Shown here one piece after another: positions 1 through 25,200 of a stretch of 64,000 bases of DNA. This stretch comes from Apteryx mantelli (Eukaryota; Chordata; Aves; Apterygiformes; Apterygidae). The translations under genes and the position numbers were made by a program. A model generated the notes under the pieces. That model saw only the letters and a program-made list of their open reading frames with translations, did no database searches and had not been told where the DNA came from. Position 1 is the first letter of the stretch, and every line of letters begins with the position of its first letter. The stretch lies in contig NC_090016.1 in NCBI RefSeq assembly GCF_036417845.1, positions 186,001 through 250,000 of the forward strand, read 5' to 3'.

Positions 1-178
1 CCTAAACCCACCGGGACCCCTTGGCCCCGCCCCCGGGCGCGTAGCCCCGCCCCCAGGTCCCGCCGCGGCACCTCCCCCCCCAAAGCCCCGAACCCGGAAG
101 TCCCGCCCCCACGCGGCGCCGTGCCGCTCCCCTCCCCCCCCCGCCGCCGTCCGTCTCCCCCCCCCCCCTCCGTTCACC

Positions 179-192
179 TGACGTCACTTCCG
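179..192. promoter_or_regulatory. Composite CRE-ETS site
   Basis: TGACGTCACTTCCG joins a full CRE directly to an ETS (GABP-type) core. This is a known composite arrangement for CREB/ATF and GABPA in CpG-island promoters. A second copy in the opposite orientation lies about 135 bp away. Confidence 0.6.
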
Positions 193-315
193 CCCATGCC
201 GGGGTGTGGGGGGGAGGGAGGCGGCGGCGGCGTCACTTCCGGGCGGGCCCCGCGGCGGCGGCGGCGGCGGCGGCGGGAGGGCAGCGGCGGCTCCGCGCGC
301 CCCGTGCGCGCCGCG

Positions 316-330
316 CCGGAAGTGACGTCA
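316..330. promoter_or_regulatory. Composite ETS-CRE site, opposite orientation
   Basis: CCGGAAGTGACGTCA is a perfect ETS core fused to a full CRE. It mirrors the element at 179-192, so the two form an inverted pair in the island. Confidence 0.6.
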
Positions 331-574
331 GCGCGCCGCCGCGCGCCGCTTCCCTCCCGCCCCCTCCCGTCCCCATTGGCCCGCGGCGCCGCGCTCCCCG
401 CCCCGCGCGGTGACGTCACTGCGCCGGCCCCGCCTCCCCGCCCCCCCCCCCCATCAGCCCGCGCCGGCTCCGGGCAGCGGCGGCGCCTTCCGTTCCTCCC
501 CCCCACGTGACGTCACCCCGCAATGACGTCACCCCCGCAATGACGTCACAGCGGCGGCGTCTCATCAGCAGCGG

Positions 575-580
575 TTTATT
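575..580 (-). terminator. TGM1: TGM1 polyadenylation signal
   Basis: The plus strand reads TTTATT here, giving AATAAA on the minus strand. It lies about 1.27 kb downstream of the TGM1 stop codon. It is the only clear hexamer I noticed in that stretch, which implies that the 3' UTR carries the CCCAGT array. Confidence 0.6.
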
Positions 581-764
581 CATAGCGTGGTGGTGGGGGA
601 GGGGGAGGGGGAAGGCACGGAGGGACCCAGGCGTCCGGGCCTGGCTCCGCCCTCTCCCTCCTCCCCCTCCCGCGGGGGTGACGTCACGGCGATGACGTCA
701 CCCCGGGAGCGGCTGGGGCCGGACTGAGACCCCTCCCCCCTCCCCTCCCCCCCTCCCGCGGGGC

Positions 765-1846
765 CTCCCAGTGCTCCCAGTTGCCTCCCAGTGACCCCTG
801 GGCTGGTCCTGGTGCCCCTCCCAGTGCTCCCAGTAACCCCCAGTGCTCCCAGTAACCCCTCCCAGTGCTCCCAGTAACCCCCAGAATGGCCCCCAGGGCT
901 CCTTTTCCCATCCCAGTGCTCCCAGTAACCCCCAGGACAGCTCCCAGTAACCCCCAGAGCAGCTCCCAGTGCTCCCAGTCCCTCCCAGTACTCCCAGTAA
1001 CACCGCAGAACAGCTCCCAGTGCTCCCAGTAACCCCCCAGGGCAGCTCCCAGTGCTCCCAGTAAACCCCAGGGAGGCTCCCAGTGCTCCCAGTCCCTCCC
1101 AGTGCTCCCAGTAACCCCCAGAATGGCTCCCAGTAACCCCCAGAGCAGCTCCCAGTGCTCCCAGTCCTTCCCAGTGCTCCCAGTAACACTGCAGAACGGC
1201 TGCCAGTGCTCCCAGTAACCCCCCAGGGAGGCTCCCAGTGCTCCCAGTGTCTCCCAGTGCTCCCAGTAACCCCCCAGAATGGCTCCCAGTGCTCCCAGTC
1301 CCTCCCAGTGCTCCCAGTAACCCCCAGAATGGCTCCCAGTAACCCCCAGAGCAGCTCCCAGTGCTCCCAGTCCTTCCCAGTGCTCCCAGTAACACTGCAG
1401 AACGGCTGCCAGTGCTCCCAGTAACCCCCCAGGGAGGCTCCCAGTGCTCCCAGTGTCTCCCAGTGCTCCCAGTAACCCCCCAGAATGGCTCCCAGTGCTC
1501 CCAGTCCCTCCCAGTGCTCCCAGTAACCCCCAGAATGGCTCCCAGTAACCCCCAGAGCAGCTCCCAGTGCTCCCAGTCCTTCCCAGTGCTCCCAGTAACC
1601 CCCAGAACGGCTCCCAGTGCTCCCAGTAACCCCCAGAGTGGCTCCCAGCGCTCCCAGTAATCCTCCAGGGAGGCTCCCAGTCCCCTCCCAGTGCTCCCAG
1701 TAACCCCCAGAGTGGCTCCCAGCGCTCCCAGTAACCCCCCAGGGAGGTTCCCAGCACTCCCAGTCCCTCCCAGTGCTCCCAGTAAGCCCCAGAATGGCTC
1801 CCAGTGCTCCCAGTAACCCCCCAAAGGCGGCTCCCAGCGCTCCCAG
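765..1846. repeat. CCCAGT tandem array in the TGM1 3' UTR
   Basis: Tandem units of the type CCCAGTGCTCCCAGTAACCC fill the segment, with higher-order copies: the block around 1100-1260 recurs around 1310-1470. The long frames it produces (TGSTGS or SAPSNP motifs) are repeat artefacts. The array begins inside the TGM1 coding sequence and continues as its presumed 3' UTR. Confidence 0.9.
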
Positions 1847-16681
<14,835 letters not shown>

Positions 16682-16689
16682 CGCCTGCG

Positions 16690-17715
16690 GTGGGGGGCGT
16701 TAGACCAGTATCAACCAGTACAAACCAGTATAAACCAGCATAAACCAGTACAAACCTGTACAAACCCGTATAGACCCATATAGACCAGTACAGACCAGTA
16801 AGAAAAAGCACAAACCAGTAGAGAGCTCTGTAGACCACTAAGATCTTCTTAGATGGTCCATCGTGGCCAACAAACTCTTCCCAGTAGGACCAGTATGGCC
16901 CAGTATGAGTTACTATGAACCAGTATAGACCTCTATAGACCAGAATAGACCACTATGGACCAGAATAGACCACTATGGACCAGTATGGACTACTGTAGAC
17001 CAGTATAGACTAATATGGACCAGTAAGATCTTCCTGGATGGTCCATCGTGGCCACCAAACTCTTCCCAGTAGGACCAGTATGGCCCAGTATGGGTTACTA
17101 CAGACCACTATGGACTAGTATGGACCTCTATAGACCAGAATAGACCACTGTGGACCAGTATGGACCAGTGTAGACCAGTACAGACCACCATGGACCAATA
17201 AAACCTTCCTGGATGGTCCATCGTGGCCACCAAACTCTTCCCAGTAGGACCAGTATGGCCCAGTATGGGTTACTATGGACTACTATGAACCAGTATGGAC
17301 CACTGTAGACCATATGGACCCGTATGGACCAGTATGGACCAATTCAGACCAGTATGGACCAGTAAGACCTTCCTGGATGGCTCATGAAGGCCACCAAACC
17401 CTTCCCAGTAGGACCAGTAACACCAGTAGGAACCAATACAACCCCGTAGCCCTCTCCCACTATGGCCAGTCTGGACCCCTGTGGACCAGTATGGACCAAT
17501 TCAGACCAGTATGGACCAGTATGGACCAGTAAGGCCTTCCAGGATGGCCCATCAAGGCCACCAAACCCTTCCCAGTAGGACCAGTAACACCAGTAGGAAC
17601 CAATACAACCCTGTAGCCCTCTCCCACTATGGCCAGTCTGGACCCGTATGGACCAGTATGGACCAATTCAGACCAGTATGGCCCAGTATAGACCAGTACG
17701 GCCCCTCCCAGGCTC
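16690..17715. repeat. CCAGTATGGACCAGTA array upstream of TGM1
   Basis: CCAGTATGG-type units with a higher-order copy of about 190-210 bp that contains GGATGGTCCATCGTGGCC (about 16850, 17035, 17210, 17370, 17540). No coding exon is visible. Confidence 0.9.
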
Positions 17716-17719
17716 CCAG

Positions 17720-18680
17720 TATGGCCCAGTTCCACCTCGACTTTCTCCCAGTGCCTCCCAGTGGCCCTCTCAGTGGCTCCCAGTGCCTCCCAGTGGCTCC
17801 CAGTGCCCCTCTCGGCGGCTCCCAGTGCCTCCCAGTGCCTCCCAGTGGCTCCCAGTGCCCCGCCCAGCGCCGGGAGGGGCCCAGGCGTCCGGGCCTGCCC
17901 GAGCAGCTCCTCCTCCCCCGCCGCGGCGGGGCCCAGGCGTCCGGGCGCTCTCCCGGCCCGACCAGTTCCCCCAGTCTGCCCAGTTCCCCCCTCCCAGCGT
18001 TCCCAGTGCTCCCGGTTCCCCCCTCCCAGTGCTCCCAGTATCCCCCTCCCAGTCCTCCCAGTGTCCCCCTCCCAGTTCTCCCAGTGTCCCCCTCCCAGTT
18101 CGCCCAGTGTCCCCCTCCCAGTCCTCCCAGTATCCTCCCAGTCCTCCCAGTATCCTCCCAGTTACCCCAGTTAACCCCTCCCAGTAGCCCCAGTCAGCCC
18201 AGTAACCTCTCCCAGTGCTCCCAGTAGCCCCCTCCCAGTGCTCCCAGTTATCCCCTCCCAGTTTCCCCCTCCCAGTGCTCCCAGTTACCCCAGTTTCGCC
18301 CTCCCAGTGCTCCCAGTAACCCCGGTTACCTCCCTCCCATTGATCCCAGTAAGCCCAGTTACCTCTTCCCAGGGCTCCCAGTCTGCCCAGTGCCTCCCAG
18401 TTCCCGGCGCTCCCAGTAACCCCAGTATCCCCTCCCAGTGCTCCCAGTGCTCCCAGTACCCTCAGGACCCCTCCCAGTGCTCCCAGTAACCCCAACACCC
18501 CCTCAGTCCTCCCAGTTTCCCCCTCCCACTGCTCCCAGTAACCCCAGTTTCCCCCTCCCGGTCCTCCCAGTGCTCCCAGTCCGCCCAGTATCCCCCTCCC
18601 AGTGCTCCCAGTGCCCCCCAGTAACCCTCCCCCCGAGCTCCCAGTGCTCCCAGTACCTCCCAGTGCTCCCAGCACCTGGA
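17720..18680. repeat. CCCAGTGCTCCCAGT array upstream of TGM1
   Basis: Same family as the TGM1 3' UTR array. Two CGTCCGGG units are embedded near 17880 and 17935. At its right edge the minus strand shows a strong splice-donor match, CCA|GTGAGT (exon edge 18687), and CAG|GTGAGG (exon edge 18849). Both are candidate ends of the noncoding TGM1 exon 1, but neither can be proven. Confidence 0.8.
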
Positions 18681-18864
18681 ACTCACTGGCGCCGCTGCGG
18701 TGGCCTGTGTGTGTGTGTGGGGGGGGGGGGAAGGGGCGGGTCCCGGGGAGGAAGGGGCGTGGCCAGGCGGGGCCCCGCCCCTCCCTGATTGCCCCATACC
18801 TGGGGGGAAGGGCGGGGCAGGGGCCCAGGCATCCGGGAACTCCCTCACCTGCCTCCCCCCCCCC

Positions 18865-20880
18865 CCAGGGCTCACTATATGGCAGGGGGAACCTTATGGG
18901 GAGGCAGCATGGCTCACTATGTGGCAGGGGTCACTATGTGGCAGGGGGGACCCTATGGGGAGGCACCATGGCTCACTATGTGGCAGGGGGGACCCTATGG
19001 GGCGGCACCATAGCTCACTATGTGGTAGGGGTCACTATGTGGCAGGGGGGACCCTATGGGGAGGCACCATGGCTCACTATGGGGCAGGAGTCACTATATG
19101 GCAGGGGGGACCCTACGGGGTGGCACAATGGCTCACTATGTGGCAGGGGTTCACTATGTGGCAGGGGGGACCCTATGGGGCAGCACCATAGCTAACTATG
19201 TGGTAGGGGTCACTATGTGGCAGGGGGACCCTATGGGGCATTGCAATAGCTCACTATTTGGTTGGGTTCACTATGTGGCAGGGGGACCCTATGGGGCGGC
19301 ACAATGGCTCACTATGTGGCAGGTATCTATGTGGCAGGGGGGACCCTATGGGGCAGCACCATGGCTCACTATGTGGCAGGGGGACCCTATGGGACATTTC
19401 AAAGGCTCATTATTTGGTGGGGTTCACTATATGGCAGTGGGACCCCTATGGGGCACAGCTATGGCTCACTATGTGGCAGGTATCACTATGTGGCAGGGGG
19501 GACCCTATGGGGTAGCACCATGGCTCACTATGTGGCGGGGTCACTATGTGGCAGGTGGGATCCTATGGGGCAGGGCAATGGCTCACTATTTGGTGGGGTT
19601 CACTATATGGCAGGGGGACCCCTATGGGGCAGCACTATAATTCACTATTTGGTGGGGTTCACTATGTGGCGGGGGGATCCTATGGGGAGGCACCATGGCT
19701 CACTATGTGGCAGGGGGGACCCTATGGGCCATTTCAATGGCTCACTATTTGGTGGGGTTCACTATGTGGCAGGGGGACCGCTATGGGGCAGCACAATGGC
19801 TCACTATGTGGCAGGTATCACTATATGGCGGGGGGACCCTATAGGGAGGCACCATGGCTCACTATGTGGCAGGGGTGACCCTATGGGACATTTTAATGGC
19901 TCATTATTTGGTGGGGTTCACTATGTGGCAGGGGGGACCCTATGGGGAGGCACCATGGCTCACTATGTGGCAGGGGTCACTATATGGCAGGGGGGACTCT
20001 ATGGGGCGGCACCATGGCTCACTATTTGGTGGGGTTCACTATGTGGCAGGGGGGACCCTATGGGGCATTGCAATGGCTCACTATTTGGTATGGTTCACTG
20101 TATGGCAGGGGGACCATATGGGGCAGCACCATGGCTCATTATTTGGTGGGGTTCATTATATGGCAGGGGGGACCCTATGGGGAGGCACTGTGGATCACTA
20201 TGTGGCAGGGGTCACTATATGGCAGGAGGGACTCTATGGGGTGGCAGCATGGCTCACTATTTGGTGAGCTTCACTATGTGGCAGGGGGGACCCTATGTGG
20301 CAGGGCAATGGCTCGCTATGTGGCAGGGGTCACTATGTGGCAGGGGGACCCTATGGGGCAGCACCATGGCTCACTATGTGGCAGGGGTCACTATATGGCA
20401 GGAGGGACTCTATGGGACATTTCATTGGCTCACTATTTGGTGGGGTTCACTATGTGGCAGTGGGACCCCTACAGGGCACAGCCATGGCTCACTATGTGGC
20501 AGGAGTCACTATATGGCAGGAGGGACTCTATGGGGCAGGGCAATGGCTCACTATGTGGCAGGTGGAACCCTATGGGGCAGGGCAATGGCTCCCTATTTGG
20601 TGGGGTTCACTATGTGGCAGGGAGGATCCTATGGGGCAGGTCAATGGCTCCCTATGGGGCAGGGGTCACTATATGGCGGGGGGGGCCCTATGGGGATTAT
20701 CAATGGCTCACTATTGGGCAGAGGGATCACTATACGGCAAGGGCGGACCCCAAGGGGCAACGCCACGGCTCACTATTTGGACGGCTCCCTATTTGGCAGG
20801 GGGGGTGACTCACTATTTGGCAGGGCGGGGCGGGGCGGGGGGGGAAAGCCGCTGTTTGCCAAGGCGGCTCACTATGTGGC
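18865..20880. repeat. CACTATGTGGCAGGGG array with long open frames
   Basis: Tandem units GGCTCACTATGTGGCAGGGG / GACCCTATGGGG of roughly 57 bp or a fraction of it. Many unit lengths are multiples of 3, so frames up to about 545 codons stay open (MAHYVAG, MWQGGPYG motifs). It lies in the spacer between TGM1 and RABGGTA. It has no start context, domain or splice structure, so I call it a repeat. Confidence 0.9.
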
Positions 20881-20910
20881 AGGGCGGGGCCCAGGCTGAC
20901 TCAGCCCCCG
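20815..20910. promoter_or_regulatory. GC boxes plus an AP-1/MARE-like palindrome, candidate TGM1 promoter
   Basis: GGGCGGGGCGGGGCGGGG is followed by GCTGACTCAGC (20895-20905), whose core TGACTCA is a perfect AP-1 site in near-MARE context. It sits between the last array and the next minisatellite, upstream of minus-strand TGM1. Mammalian TGM1 is AP-1 responsive. The assignment is inference, since no TSS is visible. Confidence 0.35.
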
Positions 20911-20949
20911 CCCCCCCCTCCCCCCTCCCCCACCCCGGGGCACCCAAAC

Positions 20950-22070
20950 GGGTCCTGCCGCCGCCCCGCCCGGACGCCTGGGCCCCTCGGGGGTGGGAGG
21001 GGGGGAAGGGGAGGGGAACCTACCCGGACGCCTGGGCCCCGCGGCTCAGGATGCCCCGACGTGCCCGGACGCCTGGGCCCCTTTCGGGCGGGGTCGGGCG
21101 TGGGAACCCGACCGGACGCCTGGGCCCCTTCACCCGGACGCCTGGGCCCCGCCCGGAGATGGCGCAAGGAGCCGGCGGTTGGGGCTGGTGCCGATGAGGC
21201 AACCGGGGGGGGGGAGGGAGACGGCGCCCGGACGCCTGGGCCCCTTTTCCCGGACTCCTGGGCCCCTTTTCCCCACCCGGACGCCTGGGCCCCTTTTCCC
21301 GGACGCCTGGGCCCCTTTTCCCGGACTCCTGGGCCCCTTTTCCCCACCCGGACGCCTGGGCCCCTTTTCCCGGACGCCTGGGCCCCTTTCCCCAGACGCC
21401 TGGGCCCCTTTTCCCGGACGCCTGGGCCCCTCACCCGGACGCCTGGGCCCTTTCCTGGATGCCTGGGCCCCTTCCCTGGTCACCTCGGTTCCTCCCCGGA
21501 TGCCTGGGCCCCTTTTCCCGGACGCCTGGGCCCCTTTTCCCGGACGCCTGGGCCCCTTCCCCGGACGCCTGGGCCCCTTTTCCCGGACGCCTGGGTCCCT
21601 TCCCCGGACACCTGGGCCCCTTCCCCGGACACCTGGGCCCCTTCCCGGACGCCTGGGCCCCTTCCCCGGATGCCTGGGCCCCTTCCCGGATGCCTGGGCC
21701 CCTTCCCCGGACGCCTGGGCCCCTTTCCCAGACGCCTGGGCCCCTTTTCCCGGACACCTGGGCCCCTTTTCCCGGACGCCTGGGCCCCTTTCCCGGACAC
21801 CTGGGCCCTTTCCCGGACGCCTGGGCCCCTTCCCGGACACCTGGGCCCCTTTTCCCGGACGCCTGGGCCCCTTTTCCCGGACGCCTGGGCCCCTCTCCCG
21901 GACGCCTGGGCCCCTTCCCGGACGCCTGGGCCCCTTTTCCTGGACACCTGGGCCCCTTTCCCCGGACGCCTGGGCCCCTCGCCCGGACGCCTGGGCCCCT
22001 TTCTACCGGACACCTGGGCCCCTTTCTACCGGACACCTGGGCCCCTTCCCCGGACGCCTGGGCCCCCTGA
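20950..22070. repeat. CGTCCGGG-family minisatellite (CCTGGGCCCCTTTTCCCGGACG orientation)
   Basis: About 45 units in the spacer just downstream of RABGGTA, most with TTTTCCC linkers. Orientation matches the array at 22805-23545 and is inverse to those at 25.9-28.7 kb. Confidence 0.95.
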
Positions 22071-22131
22071 GCCCCCCGCCCCTCCCCCCCTAAACACATA
22101 AGCTCCGCCCACATCACATGACTTTATTGCA

Positions 22132-22137
22132 GGACAC
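22132..22137 (-). terminator. RABGGTA: RABGGTA polyadenylation signal
   Basis: TTTATT on the plus strand (AATAAA on the minus strand), in the context of caataaagtcatg, 79 bp past the RABGGTA stop. This gives a very short 3' UTR. Confidence 0.8.
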
Positions 22138-22215
22138 GCCCAACCTGCGGCTAAAGGGGGCGGAGCACAGGCAAAGGGGGCGGGGCGGGATGGAGCCGCC
22201 CGGGGCGCCGTCCAA

Positions 22216-25200
22216 TCAGGCGAGTGCCACCTCCACGCGGGGGAGGAGCTCGGCGAGGTGGGCGGCGGCCCCGGGGGCGGCGGCCAAGGGAGTCCCGGCC
22301 AATCCCAGGCGAGCCAGGCGGGGGCAGGCGGCCAAGGGGGCCAGGGCGGGGGCGTGGCTTATGGCTGGAGGGGAGGGCGGAGTCAAGGAGGCACCAGGGA
22401 AGCTCCGCCCACTCCGCCGAACCCCCCGCCCCTTCCGACCAGGCTCCTCCCACAAACCCCAAAGCCCCACCCCTTATCCCACCGGGACCACCCCTGGGGC
22501 ATTAGCTCCGCCCCTTCCCAAGCCCCGCCCCCAATGGCACCAGGGGGCTGTAAGCCCCGCCCCTTCCCCCACTAAGGCCCTCCCCTCTCTCTAAACCCCG
22601 CCCCCACCCCTTAGCCCTGCCCCCTTTTTGCAAGGCTCCGCCCACAAGGCCCTAAGGCCGCCCCCATACTGAGGCCCCGCCCCCTTCCTCCCAAGCCCCG
22701 CCCCCTCGGATACGGTTGCCGTCCAGCAGCAGCTCCTCCAGGCGGGGGAGGGGCGGGAGCCCGGCCAAGGTCGCGACCTCGTTGTGGGAGAGGTCCAGCA
22801 CCTGGGGGGAGGGGCGGCCCGGACGCCTGGGTCCCTTTTCCCGGACGCCTGGGCCCCTTTTCCCGGACGCCTGGGCCCCTTTCCCGGACGCCTGGGCCCC
22901 TTTTCCCGGACGCCTGGGCCCCTTCACCGGACGCCTGGGCCCTTTTCCCGGACGCCTGGGCCCCTTCCTGGACGCCTGGGCCCCTTTCCCGGACGCCTGG
23001 GCCCTTTTCCCGGACGCCTGGGCCCCTTTTCCCGGACGCCTGGGCCCCTTTCCCGGACGCCTGGGCCCCTTTTCCCGGACGCCTGGGCCCCTTCCCCGGA
23101 CGCCTGGGCCCCTTTTCCCGGACGCCTGGGCCCCTTTTCCCGGACGCCTGGGCCCCTTTCCCGGACGCCTGGGCCCCTTCCCCGGACGCCTGGGCCCCTT
23201 TTCCCGGACGCCTGGGCCCCTTCCCCGGACGCCTGGGTCCCTTTCCCGGACGCCTGGGCCCTTTTCCCCGGACGCCTGGGCCCCTTCCTGGACGCCTGGG
23301 CCCCTTTCCCGGACGCCTGGGCCCTTTTCCCGGACGCCTGGGCCCCTTTTCCCGGACGCCTGGGCCCCTTTCCCGGACGCCTGGGCCCCTTTTCCCGGAC
23401 GCCTGGGCCCCTTCCCCGGACGCCTGGGCCCCTTCCCGGACGCCTGGGCCCCTTTCCCCGGACGCCTGGGCCCCTTTTCCCGGACGCCTGGGCCCCTTCC
23501 TGCCCCGGACGCCTGGGCCCCTTTTCCCGGCTGCCTGGACCCCTCCCACCCAGGAAGGGGCGTGGCTCGCGCAGGGGGCGGGGCCTCACCCGCAGCCGCC
23601 GCAGCCCCCCCAGCCCGGCCGGGGGCCCCCGCAGCCGGTTCCCCCCCAGCTCCAGGCCGGTCACCAGCCCCAGACGCTCCAGCAGCGGCAGCGACGTCAG
23701 CTCCTGGGGGGGCGGGGCTTAGTATAGGGGGCGTGGCCACGGCGGGCCACACCCCCCACATGCACCCTAAGCCCCGCCCCGGGGCTTTAAACCCAGCTCC
23801 TAGCTCAGAAAGGGCCTAAGCCCCGCCCCTCCGCCTTGGCCCCCGCCCCCAGGTGGCCTGGCCCCATAAGCCCCGCCCCCTCCTCTCAGCCCCGCCCCCC
23901 CTTGGGAAAGGCTGGGTAAGCTCCGCCCCCACTGCTAGGCTCTGCCCCCCACCACTAGATGACATGCAACAGGCTCCACCCCCCAAAACCAGGCCACGCC
24001 CACCTAACCCCAGGCCACGCCCCTCAAGCTAGGCCCCACCCCCACGCAACCCCACCCCCATGGGTCTGGCCCCGCCCCCAACCCCCATGGCCCCGCCCAG
24101 CCTCCACTCTCCCCCACTCCCCATAGGCTCCATTCCCTGCACCAGGCCCCGCCCCACCGCCACAAGCCCCGCCCCACCAGCCCCACCCCTACCCTAAGCC
24201 CCGCCCACAACCACTTCCCCCCCCCAAGCAGGAAGCGGCCCTGCTGGAGGAAGCCCCGCCCCCTTTGCGAGGAAGCCACGCCCCCCCTCGTGGAGGAAGC
24301 CCCGCCCCCCTCCTCCTTACCCTCCCGGCGAGGCAGAGGCGGGGCCCGTCGGGGGGCGGAGCCTCCCCGGCCCCCTCCAACCGCAGGATCCCGGCGGCGG
24401 CCGCCGCCCGCGACCGCAGGTCCCGCACGAAGCCGCCCCGCAGCGGGTCCGCCTCCTTTGGGGGGGGCGGGGCCTCATGGCAGGCCACGCCCCCCCATCA
24501 GGCCACACCCCCCTGCCTCCCTGCCTACTCCCTCCCTGCCCCACCACGGCGCTCCCGGCCCTTTAAGAACCCCTCCCCTTCCACCCAATGCAGGACCCGC
24601 CCACAGCCCTCAGGCCCCGCCCTCCCTCCCATTGTCCCCCCCTGCAAGAGGCTCCGCCCACTAACAGGCCCCGCCCCCCATAGGCTCTGCCCCGATAGGC
24701 TCCGCCCCCTCCCATGTGCCCCCCGTTTCCCCCGCTCCACCCCCTAGGGAGCCTCTGCCTGCACGCGTAGCCCCGCCCCCCCAAGCAGACCCCGCCCCCA
24801 CGAGGAGGCCACGCCCACTCCCACAAGCCCCGCCCCCTCCCTCCACACTCTCCTCCCCCCATGGAGACACCGCCCTGCCCACACACCTCCCGGAAGCCCC
24901 TTGAGGCCCCGCCCACCCCAGGCCAAGCCCCGCCCACCCCAGGCCAAGCCCCGCCCACCCCAGGCCAAGCCCCGCCCCCCACCAGCAGGGTCTGGAGGCA
25001 GCGCAGAGTCTCGGCTTCGTTCGCCGCCGGGTCCAGGCAGGAGAGGAGCAAAACCAGGGTGAGGAGCGGCCCTGCGGGGAAAAGGGGCCCAGGCGTCCGG
25101 GAAAAGGGGCCCAGGCGTCCGGGTGAAAAGGGGCCCAGGCGTCCGGGGAAAAGGGGCCCAGGCGTCCGGGCTCTCACCCCGGCTCCGCGGCTCCAGCTCC

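Larger units (their letters stand above)
1..560. promoter_or_regulatory. CpG island with a cluster of CRE palindromes
   Basis: The segment is extremely CpG-rich and carries six perfect TGACGTCA palindromes (179-186, 323-330, 411-418, 508-515, 524-531, 541-548), ETS cores (CACTTCCGGG at 234-243) and an inverted CCAAT box near 373-380. Two more CREs (679-686 and 693-700) lie just beyond, inside the probable TGM1 3' UTR. Proline- and arginine-rich open frames here are explained by GC content. In human, TINF2 starts downstream of the TGM1 3' end, so a leftward promoter for such a gene is likely. That identity is inference from synteny only, because no coding exon of it is in the window. Confidence 0.65.
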
